A stretch of 64,000 nt of DNA from Flavobacterium sharifuzzamanii (GTDB lineage: Bacteria > Bacteroidota > Bacteroidia > Flavobacteriales > Flavobacteriaceae). The position numbers were made by a program, and so were the translations under genes. Location of the stretch: the NCBI RefSeq assembly GCF_003254585.1, contig NZ_QJGZ01000041.1, forward strand, positions 496,001 to 560,000, in the 5' to 3' direction. Under the pieces are notes generated by a model that saw nothing but the letters and a program-made list of their open reading frames with translations, was not told the origin of the DNA and ran no database searches. This document shows, piece by piece, positions 41,764-51,120 of this stretch. Within the stretch, counting starts at the first letter, position 1. Each line of letters opens with the position of its first letter.

Positions 41764-42510
41764 TTAAGGCAAGTATTTAGCTGTAAATTTTGTGGTAATA
41801 AAACCAGCAGCAATCGGCAGGATTTTAGAGGGATCTTTTGCGTCATCTAAACCGGTTGACATATTTACGATATCGTCTCCAGCAAAATCTTTAGAATTTG
41901 GGTTGATCAAACTTCTTATTGCTGATGCATGTCTGGCTTCAACGGAAACAATTTTCCCTGCTAATAATAAGTAATCTGCAGTTTTAATTAATTTTCCAGC
42001 TCCATTGTAAGCAGCAACACCTGTGTCTTCAAGAGCTTTTGCAGTAGCTAAAACTTCGTTACGGCTATTAAAATTTAAAGAGCCATATGTAAAAGACAAA
42101 GTCGGAAGCAATTGAGAACTAGGATCGGGAAGTGCGCCAGTCAAAGCTGCTTTGAAAAAATCTCTGTGAACTACTTCATGATGATATAAGTCGGTCAAAA
42201 CTTGACGCTCAGTGTCATTAAATACAGTATTAAAGCTTGTAGAATTTACAACCTTAGTATAAAAGTCCGCTTCTAGCTGCTCTAGAGCGTAAGCGTAAGT
42301 GAGAACGCCAAAGTCACCTGAGCCTAGGTCAAAAACGCCATTTCTGACTCCTGGCAAAGATGTGTCCTCCATATTGTTGTTATCGTCATTATCGCTGCAG
42401 CCAGCAAGAACCAAACCTGTGGTAACTAATGTTAATCCACTGAGCTTAAGAAAGCTCCTTCTGCTATTCAGTGAAGGGTCAACTTCATGAATTTTAACTT
42501 CGTTTTTCAT
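41764..42510 (-). CDS. Tat-exported ferritin-like lipoprotein
   Basis: From the ATG at 42510 the N-terminus reads NSRRSFLKLSG and then the lipobox VLAGC, combining a Tat signal with a lipoprotein cleavage site. The bundle has YALEQLEADFYTKVV, LYHHEVVHRDFF, AKALEDTGVAAYNGAG and VSVEARHASAIRS, the same ligand pattern as the downstream paralogue (40926-41738). Tat export suggests that it folds, perhaps with metal, before crossing the membrane. The frame is open 126 bp further upstream, but that part lacks a signal and is rejected as coding. Confidence 0.82.
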   Translation of the reverse strand: MKNEVKIHEVDPSLNSRRSFLKLSGLTLVTTGLVLAGCSDNDDNNNMEDTSLPGVRNGVFDLGSGDFGVLTYAYALEQLEADFYTKVVNSTSFNTVFNDTERQVLTDLYHHEVVHRDFFKAALTGALPDPSSQLLPTLSFTYGSLNFNSRNEVLATAKALEDTGVAAYNGAGKLIKTADYLLLAGKIVSVEARHASAIRSLINPNSKDFAGDDIVNMSTGLDDAKDPSKILPIAAGFITTKFTAKYLP

Positions 42511-42685
42511 AATCAAGTTTTTTATTAGGTTAACAACATTGGCCATAGTTGTTTGGTATTTAATTATTAACGAAATTTTAGGAGATGCGGTTTCAGAAAA
42601 ATCTTCTTTTATAGATTTTTTTCGAATACGTGGCATAATTTGAAAGACAAATGGTTGTTTTTTGTTTTATTTTCGGTAATTCTAC

Positions 42686-42693
42686 TATATTTG
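42686..42693 (+). promoter_or_regulatory. -7 promoter element of the LacI-type gene
   Basis: TATATTTG matches TAnnTTTG, 24 bp before the start codon. Confidence 0.6.
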
Positions 42694-42717
42694 TATTAAT
42701 TACATAAACTTTTATAG

Positions 42718-43743
42718 ATGAAAGCTAAAGCAACTCTAAAACAAATTGCGAAAGAACTAGGAGTTTCTGTGTCAACAGTGTCTAAAGCATTGAATGACAG
42801 TCCAGAAATTAGTGAGCAAACGAAGGTTAAGATTAAGGAGTATGCCAAACTCAAAAATTATAAGCCGAATGTTATTGGTCTAAATTTAAAAAATCGTAAA
42901 ACCAAAACGATAGGAGTGATTATTCCTAATATTCTAAATTCTTTCTTCGCGAAAGTTTTTAGCGGTATTGAGAAAGTTGCCGATAAGAAAGGATATAATG
43001 TAATTACTTGTATTTCTAACGAATCTTTAGAAAAGGAAATTCATACACTTGAAATGTTGAGTAACGGAACCATTGACGGATTTATTCTTTCGGTTTCTGA
43101 AGAAGCTCAAAAACTTCAAGATTATAATCATTTTTCTGAAATAATTAACGACGGAACACCAATCGTGATGTTTGATCGTATTGCTGATGAAGTAGATTGT
43201 GACAAAGTTGTTGTAGATGATTTCGATTCTGCATTAAATTCGACACAACATTTAATTAATCTTGGATGTAAAAATATTGCTTTAATATCTTCTGTGGATA
43301 ATTTGAGCGTTGGAAAATTAAGAGCTGACGGATATTTGAAAGCTTTAAAAGACAATAATATTCCGGTAAACGAAAAAATCATCCTTCGTACCGATTCTGA
43401 AGAAGATATGAAAAGTAAAATTGATGCAATTTTTGACAATAAAATTGATGGAATTTTTGCTTTGGACGAAAATGATTCGGTTGCAGCATTACGAGTAAGT
43501 TTGAAAAAAGGATACAAAGTTCCAGAAGATATTTCGATTATTGGTTTTGCAGACGGAATTTTAGCTTCAAGACGTTTGTCACCAAGTTTGACTACAGTAA
43601 GTCAGCATGGTGTTGAAATTGGAGAAGTTGCTGCGAAAAGATTAATCGAAAGATTAGAAGAACCAGAAGGAACAGTTTCAGAATACGAAACAATTGTCAT
43701 CAAGACTAAATTGAAAGAACGAGAATCTACTCGAAAAAAATAA
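42718..43743 (+). CDS. LacI family transcriptional regulator
   Basis: The 341-residue protein has an N-terminal LacI HTH (TLKQIAKELGVSVSTVSKALNDSPEIS) with hinge (NYKPNVIGLNLKNRKTKTIGVIIPNI). A periplasmic-binding-type effector domain follows (IVMFDRIADEVDCDKVVVDD, SIIGFADGILASRRLSPSLTTV). The ligand is probably a sugar, but no sugar gene is adjacent. The divergent neighbour is the Tat-exported ferritin-like gene, 207 bp away. Targets are likely elsewhere. Confidence 0.93.
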   Translation: MKAKATLKQIAKELGVSVSTVSKALNDSPEISEQTKVKIKEYAKLKNYKPNVIGLNLKNRKTKTIGVIIPNILNSFFAKVFSGIEKVADKKGYNVITCISNESLEKEIHTLEMLSNGTIDGFILSVSEEAQKLQDYNHFSEIINDGTPIVMFDRIADEVDCDKVVVDDFDSALNSTQHLINLGCKNIALISSVDNLSVGKLRADGYLKALKDNNIPVNEKIILRTDSEEDMKSKIDAIFDNKIDGIFALDENDSVAALRVSLKKGYKVPEDISIIGFADGILASRRLSPSLTTVSQHGVEIGEVAAKRLIERLEEPEGTVSEYETIVIKTKLKERESTRKK

Positions 43744-43778
43744 TAAAAAAACCATCAGTTTTCGCTGATGGTTTTTTT
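43744..43778. terminator. Bidirectional terminator
   Basis: AAACCATCAG, a short loop and CTGATGGTTT lie between the convergent LacI-type gene and the next minus-strand gene, with A/T tracts on both sides. Confidence 0.92.
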
Positions 43779-43779
43779 A

Positions 43780-44172
43780 TTATAGGCTTTCTTGAATGTA
43801 TTTTATTAGATAAACAAATATAATTACGGAAATAAGAGTAATTCTAAAAGTTTTTTGTTGTTTTGCTTTTAAGGTATAACCGTCCTTTTTTAATTCCCAT
43901 GTAAATAATAATTCAAATAAAGTGCTTTTGGGTTTAAGTAGAAAATCTGTAATTTGATAGCTTTTGTTTGCTTTTCTTAATCTTTCCTCTTCTTCTTTTA
44001 GTTCAGACAATTTTATAGCTTTATCTATTTCTGAAGTATCTACATTTCTATTGGATAATTCATATTTGGCAAGATAAGCTGCATCGCGATTCCATTTTTT
44101 AGGAGATCCTACAATGTCTAATAACTGTTGCGTTGTTCTTGTTTTTATGGGAGGTTTAAAATTGTCAATCAT
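43780..44172 (-). CDS. Hypothetical protein with C-terminal membrane helix
   Basis: The 130-residue product has a polar N-terminus (TTQQLLDIVGSPKKWNRDAA), a short Glu-rich coiled-coil-like stretch (residues 50-68) and one membrane helix at about 108-126. I do not recognise a family. It ends at a strong terminator. It starts 2 bp after the stop of the next upstream gene, so the two form a unit. Confidence 0.55.
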   Translation of the reverse strand: MIDNFKPPIKTRTTQQLLDIVGSPKKWNRDAAYLAKYELSNRNVDTSEIDKAIKLSELKEEEERLRKANKSYQITDFLLKPKSTLFELLFTWELKKDGYTLKAKQQKTFRITLISVIIFVYLIKYIQESL

Positions 44173-44174
44173 TT

Positions 44175-45293
44175 CTATTTAAGGTTATATAAGAATTTTG
44201 GATTTTTGTATTTCTTCAATTTCTCAAAAGGAACTAAAAAAGATTCTTCACAAGATCTTGCTGCTCTATAAAAAATAGGAGTAAATTCAATTCCTTTTTC
44301 TGTGTAATTCCAAGAAGGAAAATCCCAATATTCTTCATTGGTATAATCACAATAATCATCTTCATTTTTTGGTTTTTCAAAATGTTCCTGAGAGTTAATT
44401 ACAGCCAGTAATTTTGGTGCAAAATAAGTGCTTCTGTATTTTGAAAAAGCATCAAAATTATTCTCTTTGTCACCAGTTACGCTTTTGTCAAAAGCTAGAA
44501 TATCATCAATTCCATATTGTTTTCCGTTGTTTAAATCAATAAGATAACCGCTGCTTCCGAAATCTGGATGAGCTCCTCCGCAGTCCCAAAACATCGAAAC
44601 TTGAAAACCTAATAAATCATTATTTAGAAAGTTAATTGTTGTATTTCCTTCAATGCCTTTTCCTTGGCTGTATTCAAAACTAGAGGCGCAATTAAGCTGA
44701 GATAATGTATTTTCAATATGTATGCTTTCTAAGATCGGATTAATCAAAGCCTTGTTTTTTTCAGAAAAATTGTTCCCTAATCTAAAAAAATCAGAATCGC
44801 AATGTTTTTCAGAATACCAAACAAATTCTTTATTGTTGTAAAGTGTGGTTTTCTGTTTTTTAAATTCTAGAAATTTATATTTTACTAGATTAAGACGTTC
44901 ATCCTCAAATCTAATTTTGAGATTTGATTTGTAATTATCAAAATTTACTGGTTCAAGATGAACAGTCAATTGTTTTTCTTTAGCATCATACCAGAATCCA
45001 TCAAAATTATTGCCCGATTTTTTCAGGTAGAATTTCTCAGTAATATTATCGCCAGGTTTAAAGTAGAAAGTAAAATTATTGCTGTCTTTAAGTTTTCCTT
45101 CCAGCTTAATATCTTTTAATGAACTTTTATAGAAATATACGGCATTGAGATTATTCTCGTTATCTGAGTTGTAGACCTGAACAGTCATGAAAATAGTGCT
45201 TTTGCCTAAAGTTCCTTCTAGATAATAAATTTTGCTCTGACAAATTGCAATTGTTGAATAAAGCAGAAATAGGTATAAGAGATATTTCTTCAT
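44175..45293 (-). CDS. Secreted hypothetical protein with DUF3298-like C-terminal half
   Basis: From the ATG at 45293 a signal peptide is clear (KKYLLYLFLLYSTIAICQS). The C-terminal half includes FWDCGGAHPDFGSSGYLIDL and NNGKQYGIDDILAF, which resemble the GGAHP-N core of DUF3298/RsiV-like domains. The N-terminal half is beta-rich (YYLEGTLGKSTIFMTVQVY). The site is periplasmic or extracellular. The earlier start at 45344 would place 17 residues before the signal and is not preferred. Confidence 0.6.
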   Translation of the reverse strand: MKKYLLYLFLLYSTIAICQSKIYYLEGTLGKSTIFMTVQVYNSDNENNLNAVYFYKSSLKDIKLEGKLKDSNNFTFYFKPGDNITEKFYLKKSGNNFDGFWYDAKEKQLTVHLEPVNFDNYKSNLKIRFEDERLNLVKYKFLEFKKQKTTLYNNKEFVWYSEKHCDSDFFRLGNNFSEKNKALINPILESIHIENTLSQLNCASSFEYSQGKGIEGNTTINFLNNDLLGFQVSMFWDCGGAHPDFGSSGYLIDLNNGKQYGIDDILAFDKSVTGDKENNFDAFSKYRSTYFAPKLLAVINSQEHFEKPKNEDDYCDYTNEEYWDFPSWNYTEKGIEFTPIFYRAARSCEESFLVPFEKLKKYKNPKFLYNLK

Positions 45294-45378
45294 TTTACTT
45301 TCTTTTAAATCTTTAAAGGTTGTTATGAGTTGTAAATGTAGCAAAAGTAATATTCTTACAATGTCACTTTTAGTGATT

Positions 45379-45411
45379 AAAAAAAGCCATTCAATTTGAA
45401 TGGCTTTTTTA
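45379..45411 (-). terminator. polA terminator
   Basis: AAAAGCCATTCAA and TTGAATGGCTTTT form a near-perfect hairpin with a T-tract on the minus strand, 17 bp past the polA stop. Confidence 0.92.
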
Positions 45412-45427
45412 ATATGAATAATATTTT

Positions 45428-48265
45428 TTAGTGAGCTTCTAACCAGTCTTTTCCTAAACCGAGTTCAACCTCTAAAGGAACCGACATTTTAAAAGCATTT
45501 TCCATTTCGTGTTTAATCATTGGCTGGATTTTTTCGAGTTCGTCGTTATGAACATCGAACACAAGCTCATCATGCACTTGAAGTAACATTTTAGATTTCC
45601 AGTTTTCGTCACGAAGTTTTTTATGAATGTTGATCATGGCAATTTTGATCACATCGGCAGCACTTCCTTGAATTGGCGCATTTACAGCATTTCGTTCTGC
45701 TGCACTTCTTACAACAGCATTAGCAGAATTAATGTCTTTTAAATAACGGCGACGACCTAAAATAGTTTGTACGTAACCTTTTTCACGAGCAAATTCAACT
45801 TGTTCTGAAATATAAGATTTGAGACGTGGATATGTTTTGTAATATGCATCGATCAAAGCAGCACTTTCGCTTCTAGAAAGTGAAGTTTGGCTACTTAAAC
45901 CAAAGGCAGAAACACCATAGATAATTCCGAAGTTTACTGTTTTTGCATTGCTTCTTTGTTCACGAGAAACTTCTTCAAGAGCAACATTAAAAACCTTTGC
46001 AGCGGTTGCTCTGTGAATGTCTTCTCCATTTTGGAAAGCTTTAATCATATTTTCTTCTCCACTTAGAGCTGCAATAATTCGCAATTCGATTTGAGAGTAA
46101 TCGGCAGAGATCAAAGTGTGGTTTTCATCGCGAGCGACAAAAGCTTTACGAATCTGACGGCCTCTTTCAGTACGAATCGGGATGTTCTGTAAGTTCGGAT
46201 TATTAGAACTCAAACGTCCTGTTGCAGCAACTGCCTGCATATAATCGGTATGAACGCGTAAGGTCTTTTTGTCAACTTGTTCTGGTAAAGCTAAAATATA
46301 AGTGCTTTGCAGTTTTACCATTTGTCTCCAATCCAAGATATCTTTTACGATTGGATTATCATTGGCTAAATAAGTCAAAACTTCTTCGCCAGTTGCATAT
46401 TGCCCAGTTTTAGTTTTCTTTTGTTTTGCTCCGCCAATTTTAAGTTTGTCGAACAAAATATCTCCTAATTGTTTTGGAGAAGCCAAATTGAATTTCTCAC
46501 CAGCTGTTTCGTAAATTTTCTGTTCCAAAGATTTGATTTCAACATCCATTTCTTTCGACATTTGATTTAAGAAATCAACATCAAGACGAATACCTTCCAT
46601 TTCCATATCGGCCAAAACACTTACTAAAGGAATTTCGATTTCATCAAATAACTTTTTGGTTTCAGTTTTGTCTAATTGAGTTGTGAAGATTTCTTTCAAT
46701 TGTAACGTAATATCGGCATCTTCTGCAGCATATTCTTTAATATCTTCCAAAGGAACGTCACGCATATTAAGCTGATTTTTTCCTTTTTTACCAATTAAAG
46801 TCTCAATTGATTTTGGAGAATATTTCAAATATGTTTCTGCTAAAATATCCATATTATGACGCATATCTGGATTAATCAAATAATGCGCAATCATTGTATC
46901 AAAAAGTTTTCCTTTTACGGTAACACCATAATTAGAAAGAATTTTTAAATCGTATTTTAAATTTTGTCCGATTTTCTCAATATTTTCATTTTCAAAAAAC
47001 GGAACAAATTTTTCTACCAAAGCTTTTGCTTCTTCCTGATTTTCTGGAAACGGAACATAAAATGCTTTTCCTTTTTCATAAGAGAAAGACATTCCGACCA
47101 ATTCTGCGTGCAGAGCATCGATTCCTGTAGTTTCTGTATCAAAGCAAACTGAAGTCTGTTTTTGTAAATTCTGTAAAAGCATTTTAATACCTAAATCGCC
47201 TTGAATGATTTGGTAAAAATGCTCTGTATTTTCTAAAGTGTTATAGAAAGAAGTTCTTGGAGCATCTGTATCTTCTTCTGCATCAGTACCTCCAAAAAGA
47301 TCAAATTGGTCTTCATTTTTAGCAGCAGCTTTTTTAGCTGGTTTTGCATCTGTAGCTGTAGTAGCAGTCTGAGCTCCATCTGCTTTAAATAAATTATCAA
47401 ACTGCTCAGCCATTCTTCTGAATTCTAATTCTTGAAAAATAGCATCTGTTTTTTCAATATCTGGGCGAGAAAGCTCATAATCTTCTTCATTAAAAGTAAC
47501 ATCGCAATCTGTAATAATTGCGGCCAGTTTTTTAGAAAGAATACCTTTTTCTTTATTAGCTTCGATATTCTCTTTCATTTTGCCTTTTAGCTTGTCTGTA
47601 TTAGCCAAAAGATTTTCCATAGAGCCAAACTCTTTTAGGAATTTTTTAGCCGTTACTTCTCCAACACCAGGCAATCCAGGAATATTATCGACAGCATCAC
47701 CCATCATTCCAAGAAAATCAATTACTTGCTCTGGTCTTTCTATTTCAAATTTTGCCAAAACCTCAGGAACTCCCCAAATTTCGATTCCGTTACCCATTCG
47801 AGCTGGTTTGTACATAAAGATATTTTCAGAAACCAATTGTGCAAAATCTTTATCGGGTGTTACCATAAATACCTGATAGTTCTGTTTTTCAGCTTGCTTG
47901 GCAATTGTTCCAATTAAATCATCGGCTTCGCAACCTGCAAGTTCAATAATCGGAATATGCATGGCTCTTAATAATTCTTGAATATAGGGAACTGCAATCT
48001 TAATTGCTTCTGGAGTTTCGTCTCTGTTCGCTTTGTAATCAACAAACATTTCTGACCTTACATGACTACCGCCTTTATCAAAAGCAACGGCCAAATGATC
48101 TGGTTTTTCTCTTTTAATAACATCTAAAAGTGAGTTCATAAAACCCATAATTGCAGATGTATCCATTCCTTTTGAGTTGATTCTCGGGTTTTTTATAAAA
48201 GCATAATAACCACGAAAAATTAATGCATAAGCATCTAGAAGAAAAAGGCGTTTTTGAGTTGACAT
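45428..48265 (-). CDS. polA: DNA polymerase I
   Basis: The 945-residue enzyme has all three domains. The 5'-nuclease (residues 1-290) has LLDAYALIFRGYYAF and GDAVDNIPGLPGVGEVTAKK. The 3'-5' exonuclease appears active, with FDTETTG (near 372), IGQNLKYDLKIL and AAEDADITLQL. The polymerase has motif A SADYSQIELRI (near 720), motif B RSNAKTVNFGIIYGVSAFGL and motif C LQVHDELVFDVH (near 897). An Ala/Lys-rich linker lies at about 315-340. The frame is open to 48319, but the ATG at 48265 (MSTQKRLFLLDAYAL) is the natural start. Confidence 0.98.
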   Translation of the reverse strand: MSTQKRLFLLDAYALIFRGYYAFIKNPRINSKGMDTSAIMGFMNSLLDVIKREKPDHLAVAFDKGGSHVRSEMFVDYKANRDETPEAIKIAVPYIQELLRAMHIPIIELAGCEADDLIGTIAKQAEKQNYQVFMVTPDKDFAQLVSENIFMYKPARMGNGIEIWGVPEVLAKFEIERPEQVIDFLGMMGDAVDNIPGLPGVGEVTAKKFLKEFGSMENLLANTDKLKGKMKENIEANKEKGILSKKLAAIITDCDVTFNEEDYELSRPDIEKTDAIFQELEFRRMAEQFDNLFKADGAQTATTATDAKPAKKAAAKNEDQFDLFGGTDAEEDTDAPRTSFYNTLENTEHFYQIIQGDLGIKMLLQNLQKQTSVCFDTETTGIDALHAELVGMSFSYEKGKAFYVPFPENQEEAKALVEKFVPFFENENIEKIGQNLKYDLKILSNYGVTVKGKLFDTMIAHYLINPDMRHNMDILAETYLKYSPKSIETLIGKKGKNQLNMRDVPLEDIKEYAAEDADITLQLKEIFTTQLDKTETKKLFDEIEIPLVSVLADMEMEGIRLDVDFLNQMSKEMDVEIKSLEQKIYETAGEKFNLASPKQLGDILFDKLKIGGAKQKKTKTGQYATGEEVLTYLANDNPIVKDILDWRQMVKLQSTYILALPEQVDKKTLRVHTDYMQAVAATGRLSSNNPNLQNIPIRTERGRQIRKAFVARDENHTLISADYSQIELRIIAALSGEENMIKAFQNGEDIHRATAAKVFNVALEEVSREQRSNAKTVNFGIIYGVSAFGLSSQTSLSRSESAALIDAYYKTYPRLKSYISEQVEFAREKGYVQTILGRRRYLKDINSANAVVRSAAERNAVNAPIQGSAADVIKIAMINIHKKLRDENWKSKMLLQVHDELVFDVHNDELEKIQPMIKHEMENAFKMSVPLEVELGLGKDWLEAH

Positions 48266-48369
48266 ATTAAAAATATTAGTCTGTAAAAATAAACAATTGA
48301 GGTTGCAAAAATTAATCAAAAAAGAAATTTTTTACCATATAGGCTATATAAATTCATTTTGGCTGAGAT

Positions 48370-48418
48370 GCACCTGTAGAGACACACTTGTAGAGACGCA
48401 TTGCAGTGCGTCTACATA
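48370..48418. repeat. Palindromic repeat related to the MITE-like ends at 3279/3444
   Basis: TGTAGAGACGCATTGCAG and TGCGTCTACA (48389-48416) repeat the palindromic end of the element at 3279-3444 with two differences. A partial copy (TGTAGAGACACACT) precedes it. It lies in the 323-bp gap between polA and the first small peptide gene. Confidence 0.7.
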
Positions 48419-48511
48419 TTTGTGAAGAGTTTTTAAATGAACTTATATAACTTATATGGTAAAAAAACTCAAAGCGTTAATATCAAGTTAAAATTTTTTA
48501 TTCAGGGATTT

Positions 48512-48547
48512 CTTCATTTTGGCTTCATTTTCAGAAGGTAATTTTGA
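48512..48547 (+). promoter_or_regulatory. Direct-repeat operator and promoter of first Lys-rich peptide gene
   Basis: CTTCATTTTGG and CTTCATTTTCA are tandem 11-bp repeats starting at 48512. A TTTGA element follows 31 bp after the repeat start, and the ATG is 46 bp after that. The same spacings occur at 51044-51079. Tandem 11-bp repeats are typical of OmpR/PhoB-type regulators. Confidence 0.7.
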
Positions 48548-48588
48548 TCTGTAAAATAAAAGGTATTAATTCATAAATATTAGAAATC

Positions 48589-48816
48589 ATGAGAAATTTA
48601 TTAATGTTACTAGTGGCAGTTTTAGGAACAAGTGCAATGGTTCACGCATTTCCTGCAAAAGATGGAAAAACAGCTCCAGCAAAAGAAGTGAAAGCTACAA
48701 AACATCCTAAACACAAATCTGATAAAAAAGCAAAAACTGTAAAAGCGGAAGCTCCAAAAACAGAAGCTGCAAAACCAATGGCGCCGAAAGCAGAAACTGC
48801 AAAAGCTAAAAAATAG
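48589..48816 (+). CDS. Secreted Lys/Ala-rich peptide (75 aa)
   Basis: The signal peptide (LLMLLVAVLGTSAMVHA) is followed by about 55 residues made almost only of Lys, Ala, Pro, Glu, Thr and His. They include KHPKHKSDKKAK, EAPKTEAAK and PKAETAKAKK. The mature part must be strongly basic and disordered. It is paralogous to the 60-residue product at 51121, and the two genes flank a two-component system. Both promoters share one operator type. No named family is recognised; it may bind polyanions, metal or lipid A. Confidence 0.8.
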   Translation: MRNLLMLLVAVLGTSAMVHAFPAKDGKTAPAKEVKATKHPKHKSDKKAKTVKAEAPKTEAAKPMAPKAETAKAKK

Positions 48817-48893
48817 TAATTGCTCTCGTTTTGTTTTCGAAGCATTGTAACGAAGGCAAAACAGGAATAATGATTATGAGAATGCGATTGAAT

Positions 48894-48924
48894 AAGCTGA
48901 TGAAGAAATTTATCAGCTTTTTTT
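48894..48924 (+). terminator. Terminator between the first peptide gene and the response regulator
   Basis: AAGCTGAT and ATCAGCTT form an 8-bp stem followed by TTTTT. It separates the peptide gene from the two-component genes. Confidence 0.85.
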
Positions 48925-49002
48925 CATTCGTTAATTTTTTAATAATGTGCAGCTGGATTTTTGATAATTGATTAATTTTAGTTGTGCTTAAATGCTTTGT
49001 TT

Positions 49003-49677
49003 ATGAATGTTTTAATAGTTGAGGATAATAAAGAACTTGCTGTAGAAGTTTACGATTTTCTGTGCAATGCAGGTTATATCTGTAAAATTGCAAATAATTG
49101 TGCTGATGCATTGGAAGAATTTGGGAGCAATGATTATGATGCCATGCTGTTGGATCTTGGTTTGCCTGATGGTGATGGTTTTGAGGTTTTGCGGGCGATT
49201 CGAAAAACAAAATCAAAAATTGCAGTAATTGTCCTTACAGCGCGCGGAGAATTGGATGACAGGATTAACGGACTTCATCTTGGAGCCGATGATTATTTGA
49301 CAAAACCTTTTGCCTTGACAGAATTGGGAGCAAGATTGTTTGCTGTGATTCGCAGGATTCATGGTTTCACTTTAAACAATTTAAGTATTCATGGTTTTTT
49401 ATTGCAACTTCAAGATTATAAAGTGAGTTTTGATGAAATTCCCTTAAGTCTCACTAAAAAAGAATTTGATATTTTTCAGTATTTAGTTCTCAATAAAAAC
49501 CGAGTTATTACAAGGTTACAATTGACCGAGCATATTTGGGGCGATATTCTAGAAGTCAATTCAGATTCTAACTTTATAGATGTCCATGTTCGAAATCTTC
49601 GAAAAAAATTAGACAAACATACTTCGATAGATTGGTTTGAAACTGTTAGAAATGTGGGTTATCGTATAAACGAATAA
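49003..49677 (+). CDS. OmpR-family response regulator
   Basis: The 224-residue protein has a receiver domain with phospho-acceptor Asp51 (AMLLDLGLPDGDGFEVL), acidic pair E7/D8, and TKPFAL with the conserved Lys. The C-terminal winged helix reads SLTKKEFDIFQYLVLNKNRV, then WGDILEVNSDSNFIDVHVRNLRKKL. The ATG at 49003 (MNVLIVEDNKE) is chosen over 48982. The histidine kinase gene starts 10 bp downstream. It is the obvious candidate to bind the 11-bp direct repeats at the two peptide promoters. Confidence 0.94.
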   Translation: MNVLIVEDNKELAVEVYDFLCNAGYICKIANNCADALEEFGSNDYDAMLLDLGLPDGDGFEVLRAIRKTKSKIAVIVLTARGELDDRINGLHLGADDYLTKPFALTELGARLFAVIRRIHGFTLNNLSIHGFLLQLQDYKVSFDEIPLSLTKKEFDIFQYLVLNKNRVITRLQLTEHIWGDILEVNSDSNFIDVHVRNLRKKLDKHTSIDWFETVRNVGYRINE

Positions 49678-49687
49678 ATTTATTCTT

Positions 49688-51016
49688 GTGAAAATAAAAC
49701 ATCAATTAGCCATTTTTAATGCCATGACTAGATTGCTGGTCATTTTGGTGTTATGGTTGATGCTTCCTATTTTGGTAGAAAATGTAGTCTATCATCATAT
49801 CAATAATACGCTACTGGAGAAAAAGAAAAAATTTATTGAGCATCTGAATAAAGAAGAAATTAATGATTTCATCGAAAATCCAGACGATTCAACTGACGCG
49901 TTTTCTGAGTTTTCGACGCTTCATAGCGAGTTTTTGGTGCTATCTAGAGTTTCTATAAAACCACATCAGAAAAAAACGACGTTCAGTAACGAATACCGAA
50001 AAATAGAAGGGGAAGAAAGCGAGTATCGAATCCTGCAGCATTATTTTACATATGATGGTGTAGATTATCAGCTTGAAATAGGAAGCAGTTTGAGTGAGGT
50101 TAACGATTTGACTTTTGTCATAAAGCTTTTTATTATAATTGTTTTTGTGATAATTCTCTTGATTACTTTTTTGGCAGATACTTTTTATATTGAATACCTT
50201 CTAAAACCATTTTATAAAATTATTGATACCAAAATTAGGCGTGTAAACGAACCAGAAACATTTGACCATACTCCGATAAAAGCAACTTCAAGAGACTTTA
50301 GAGAATTAGACTTTGTTTTGAACCAAATGATGGATCGAATTACTGAAGTTTTTAAAAAAGAAAAACAGTTTATCTCAAATGTTTCACATGAACTTCTTAC
50401 CCCGATTGCATTGCTCAAAAACAAACTTGAAAATTTGTTGCAGAATCAATCTTTAGATGATAATGCAGTCGATAAAATTGCGGGCTCTCTAAAGACGTTA
50501 GATATGCTGAAAAAAATCATCAATAATTTATTGCTGATTTCTAGGATAGACAATAATCAATATGAATTGAATGAGGAGATTAATCTTCGTGAAATTGTTT
50601 CTGATTTGCAGGAGGACCTTCAAGACCGAATTGAGGACAAAGATATTCAGTTCATGAACGAAATGGAGAATGATTTTGTTTTTATAGGAAATAAAACCTT
50701 AGTTCATATTCTTATATATAATCTTGTAACTAATGCCATCAAATACAATAAACCAAAAGGAGGCATAATTATAGAAGACGGTTTTGCAGATGAGCACTAT
50801 TTTATTTCGGTAAAAGATTCGGGAATAGGAATGGACGAATCTCAGTTGGAGAAAATATTCACGCGTTTTGCTAGAATCAGTTCAGACCAGGAAGGGCAAG
50901 GGTTGGGGCTTGCAATTGCACAAAGTATTGCTTCTTTTCATCATATTCAAATCAAGGTAAAATCGGTTTTAAATCAAGGAACTACTTTTACTTTGCTGTT
51001 TGAGAAAGCTAATTAA
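49688..51016 (+). CDS. Sensor histidine kinase
   Basis: Starting at GTG, the 442-residue protein has membrane helices at about 13-35 and 140-162, enclosing a periplasmic sensor of about 100 residues. The H-box is FISNVSHELLTPIALL (H234), with no sharp HAMP signature. The ATPase domain has NLVTNAIKYNKPKGG, SVKDSGIGMDESQLEKIF and GQGLGLAIAQSI. It pairs with the response regulator 10 bp upstream. The periplasmic domain lies where the Lys-rich peptides would accumulate. Confidence 0.93.
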   Translation: MKIKHQLAIFNAMTRLLVILVLWLMLPILVENVVYHHINNTLLEKKKKFIEHLNKEEINDFIENPDDSTDAFSEFSTLHSEFLVLSRVSIKPHQKKTTFSNEYRKIEGEESEYRILQHYFTYDGVDYQLEIGSSLSEVNDLTFVIKLFIIIVFVIILLITFLADTFYIEYLLKPFYKIIDTKIRRVNEPETFDHTPIKATSRDFRELDFVLNQMMDRITEVFKKEKQFISNVSHELLTPIALLKNKLENLLQNQSLDDNAVDKIAGSLKTLDMLKKIINNLLLISRIDNNQYELNEEINLREIVSDLQEDLQDRIEDKDIQFMNEMENDFVFIGNKTLVHILIYNLVTNAIKYNKPKGGIIIEDGFADEHYFISVKDSGIGMDESQLEKIFTRFARISSDQEGQGLGLAIAQSIASFHHIQIKVKSVLNQGTTFTLLFEKAN

Positions 51017-51043
51017 AAGTTAAAATTTCTTGTAGGACTTTAT

Positions 51044-51079
51044 CTTCATTTCATCTTCATTTTGCGATTCTATCTTTGA
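51044..51079 (+). promoter_or_regulatory. Direct-repeat operator and promoter of second Lys-rich peptide gene
   Basis: CTTCATTTCAT and CTTCATTTTGC are tandem 11-bp repeats from 51044. TTTGA follows 31 bp after the repeat start and the ATG 46 bp after that, exactly as upstream of 48589. Confidence 0.7.
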
Positions 51080-51120
51080 CTTGTAAATAATAAATTAACA
51101 ATCAATAAAAATTTAGAATC

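Noticed and set aside
42511..42636. Longer form of the Tat-exported ferritin-like protein
   Set aside because: The extension lies before the twin-Arg signal and would block export; the ATG at 42510 fits.
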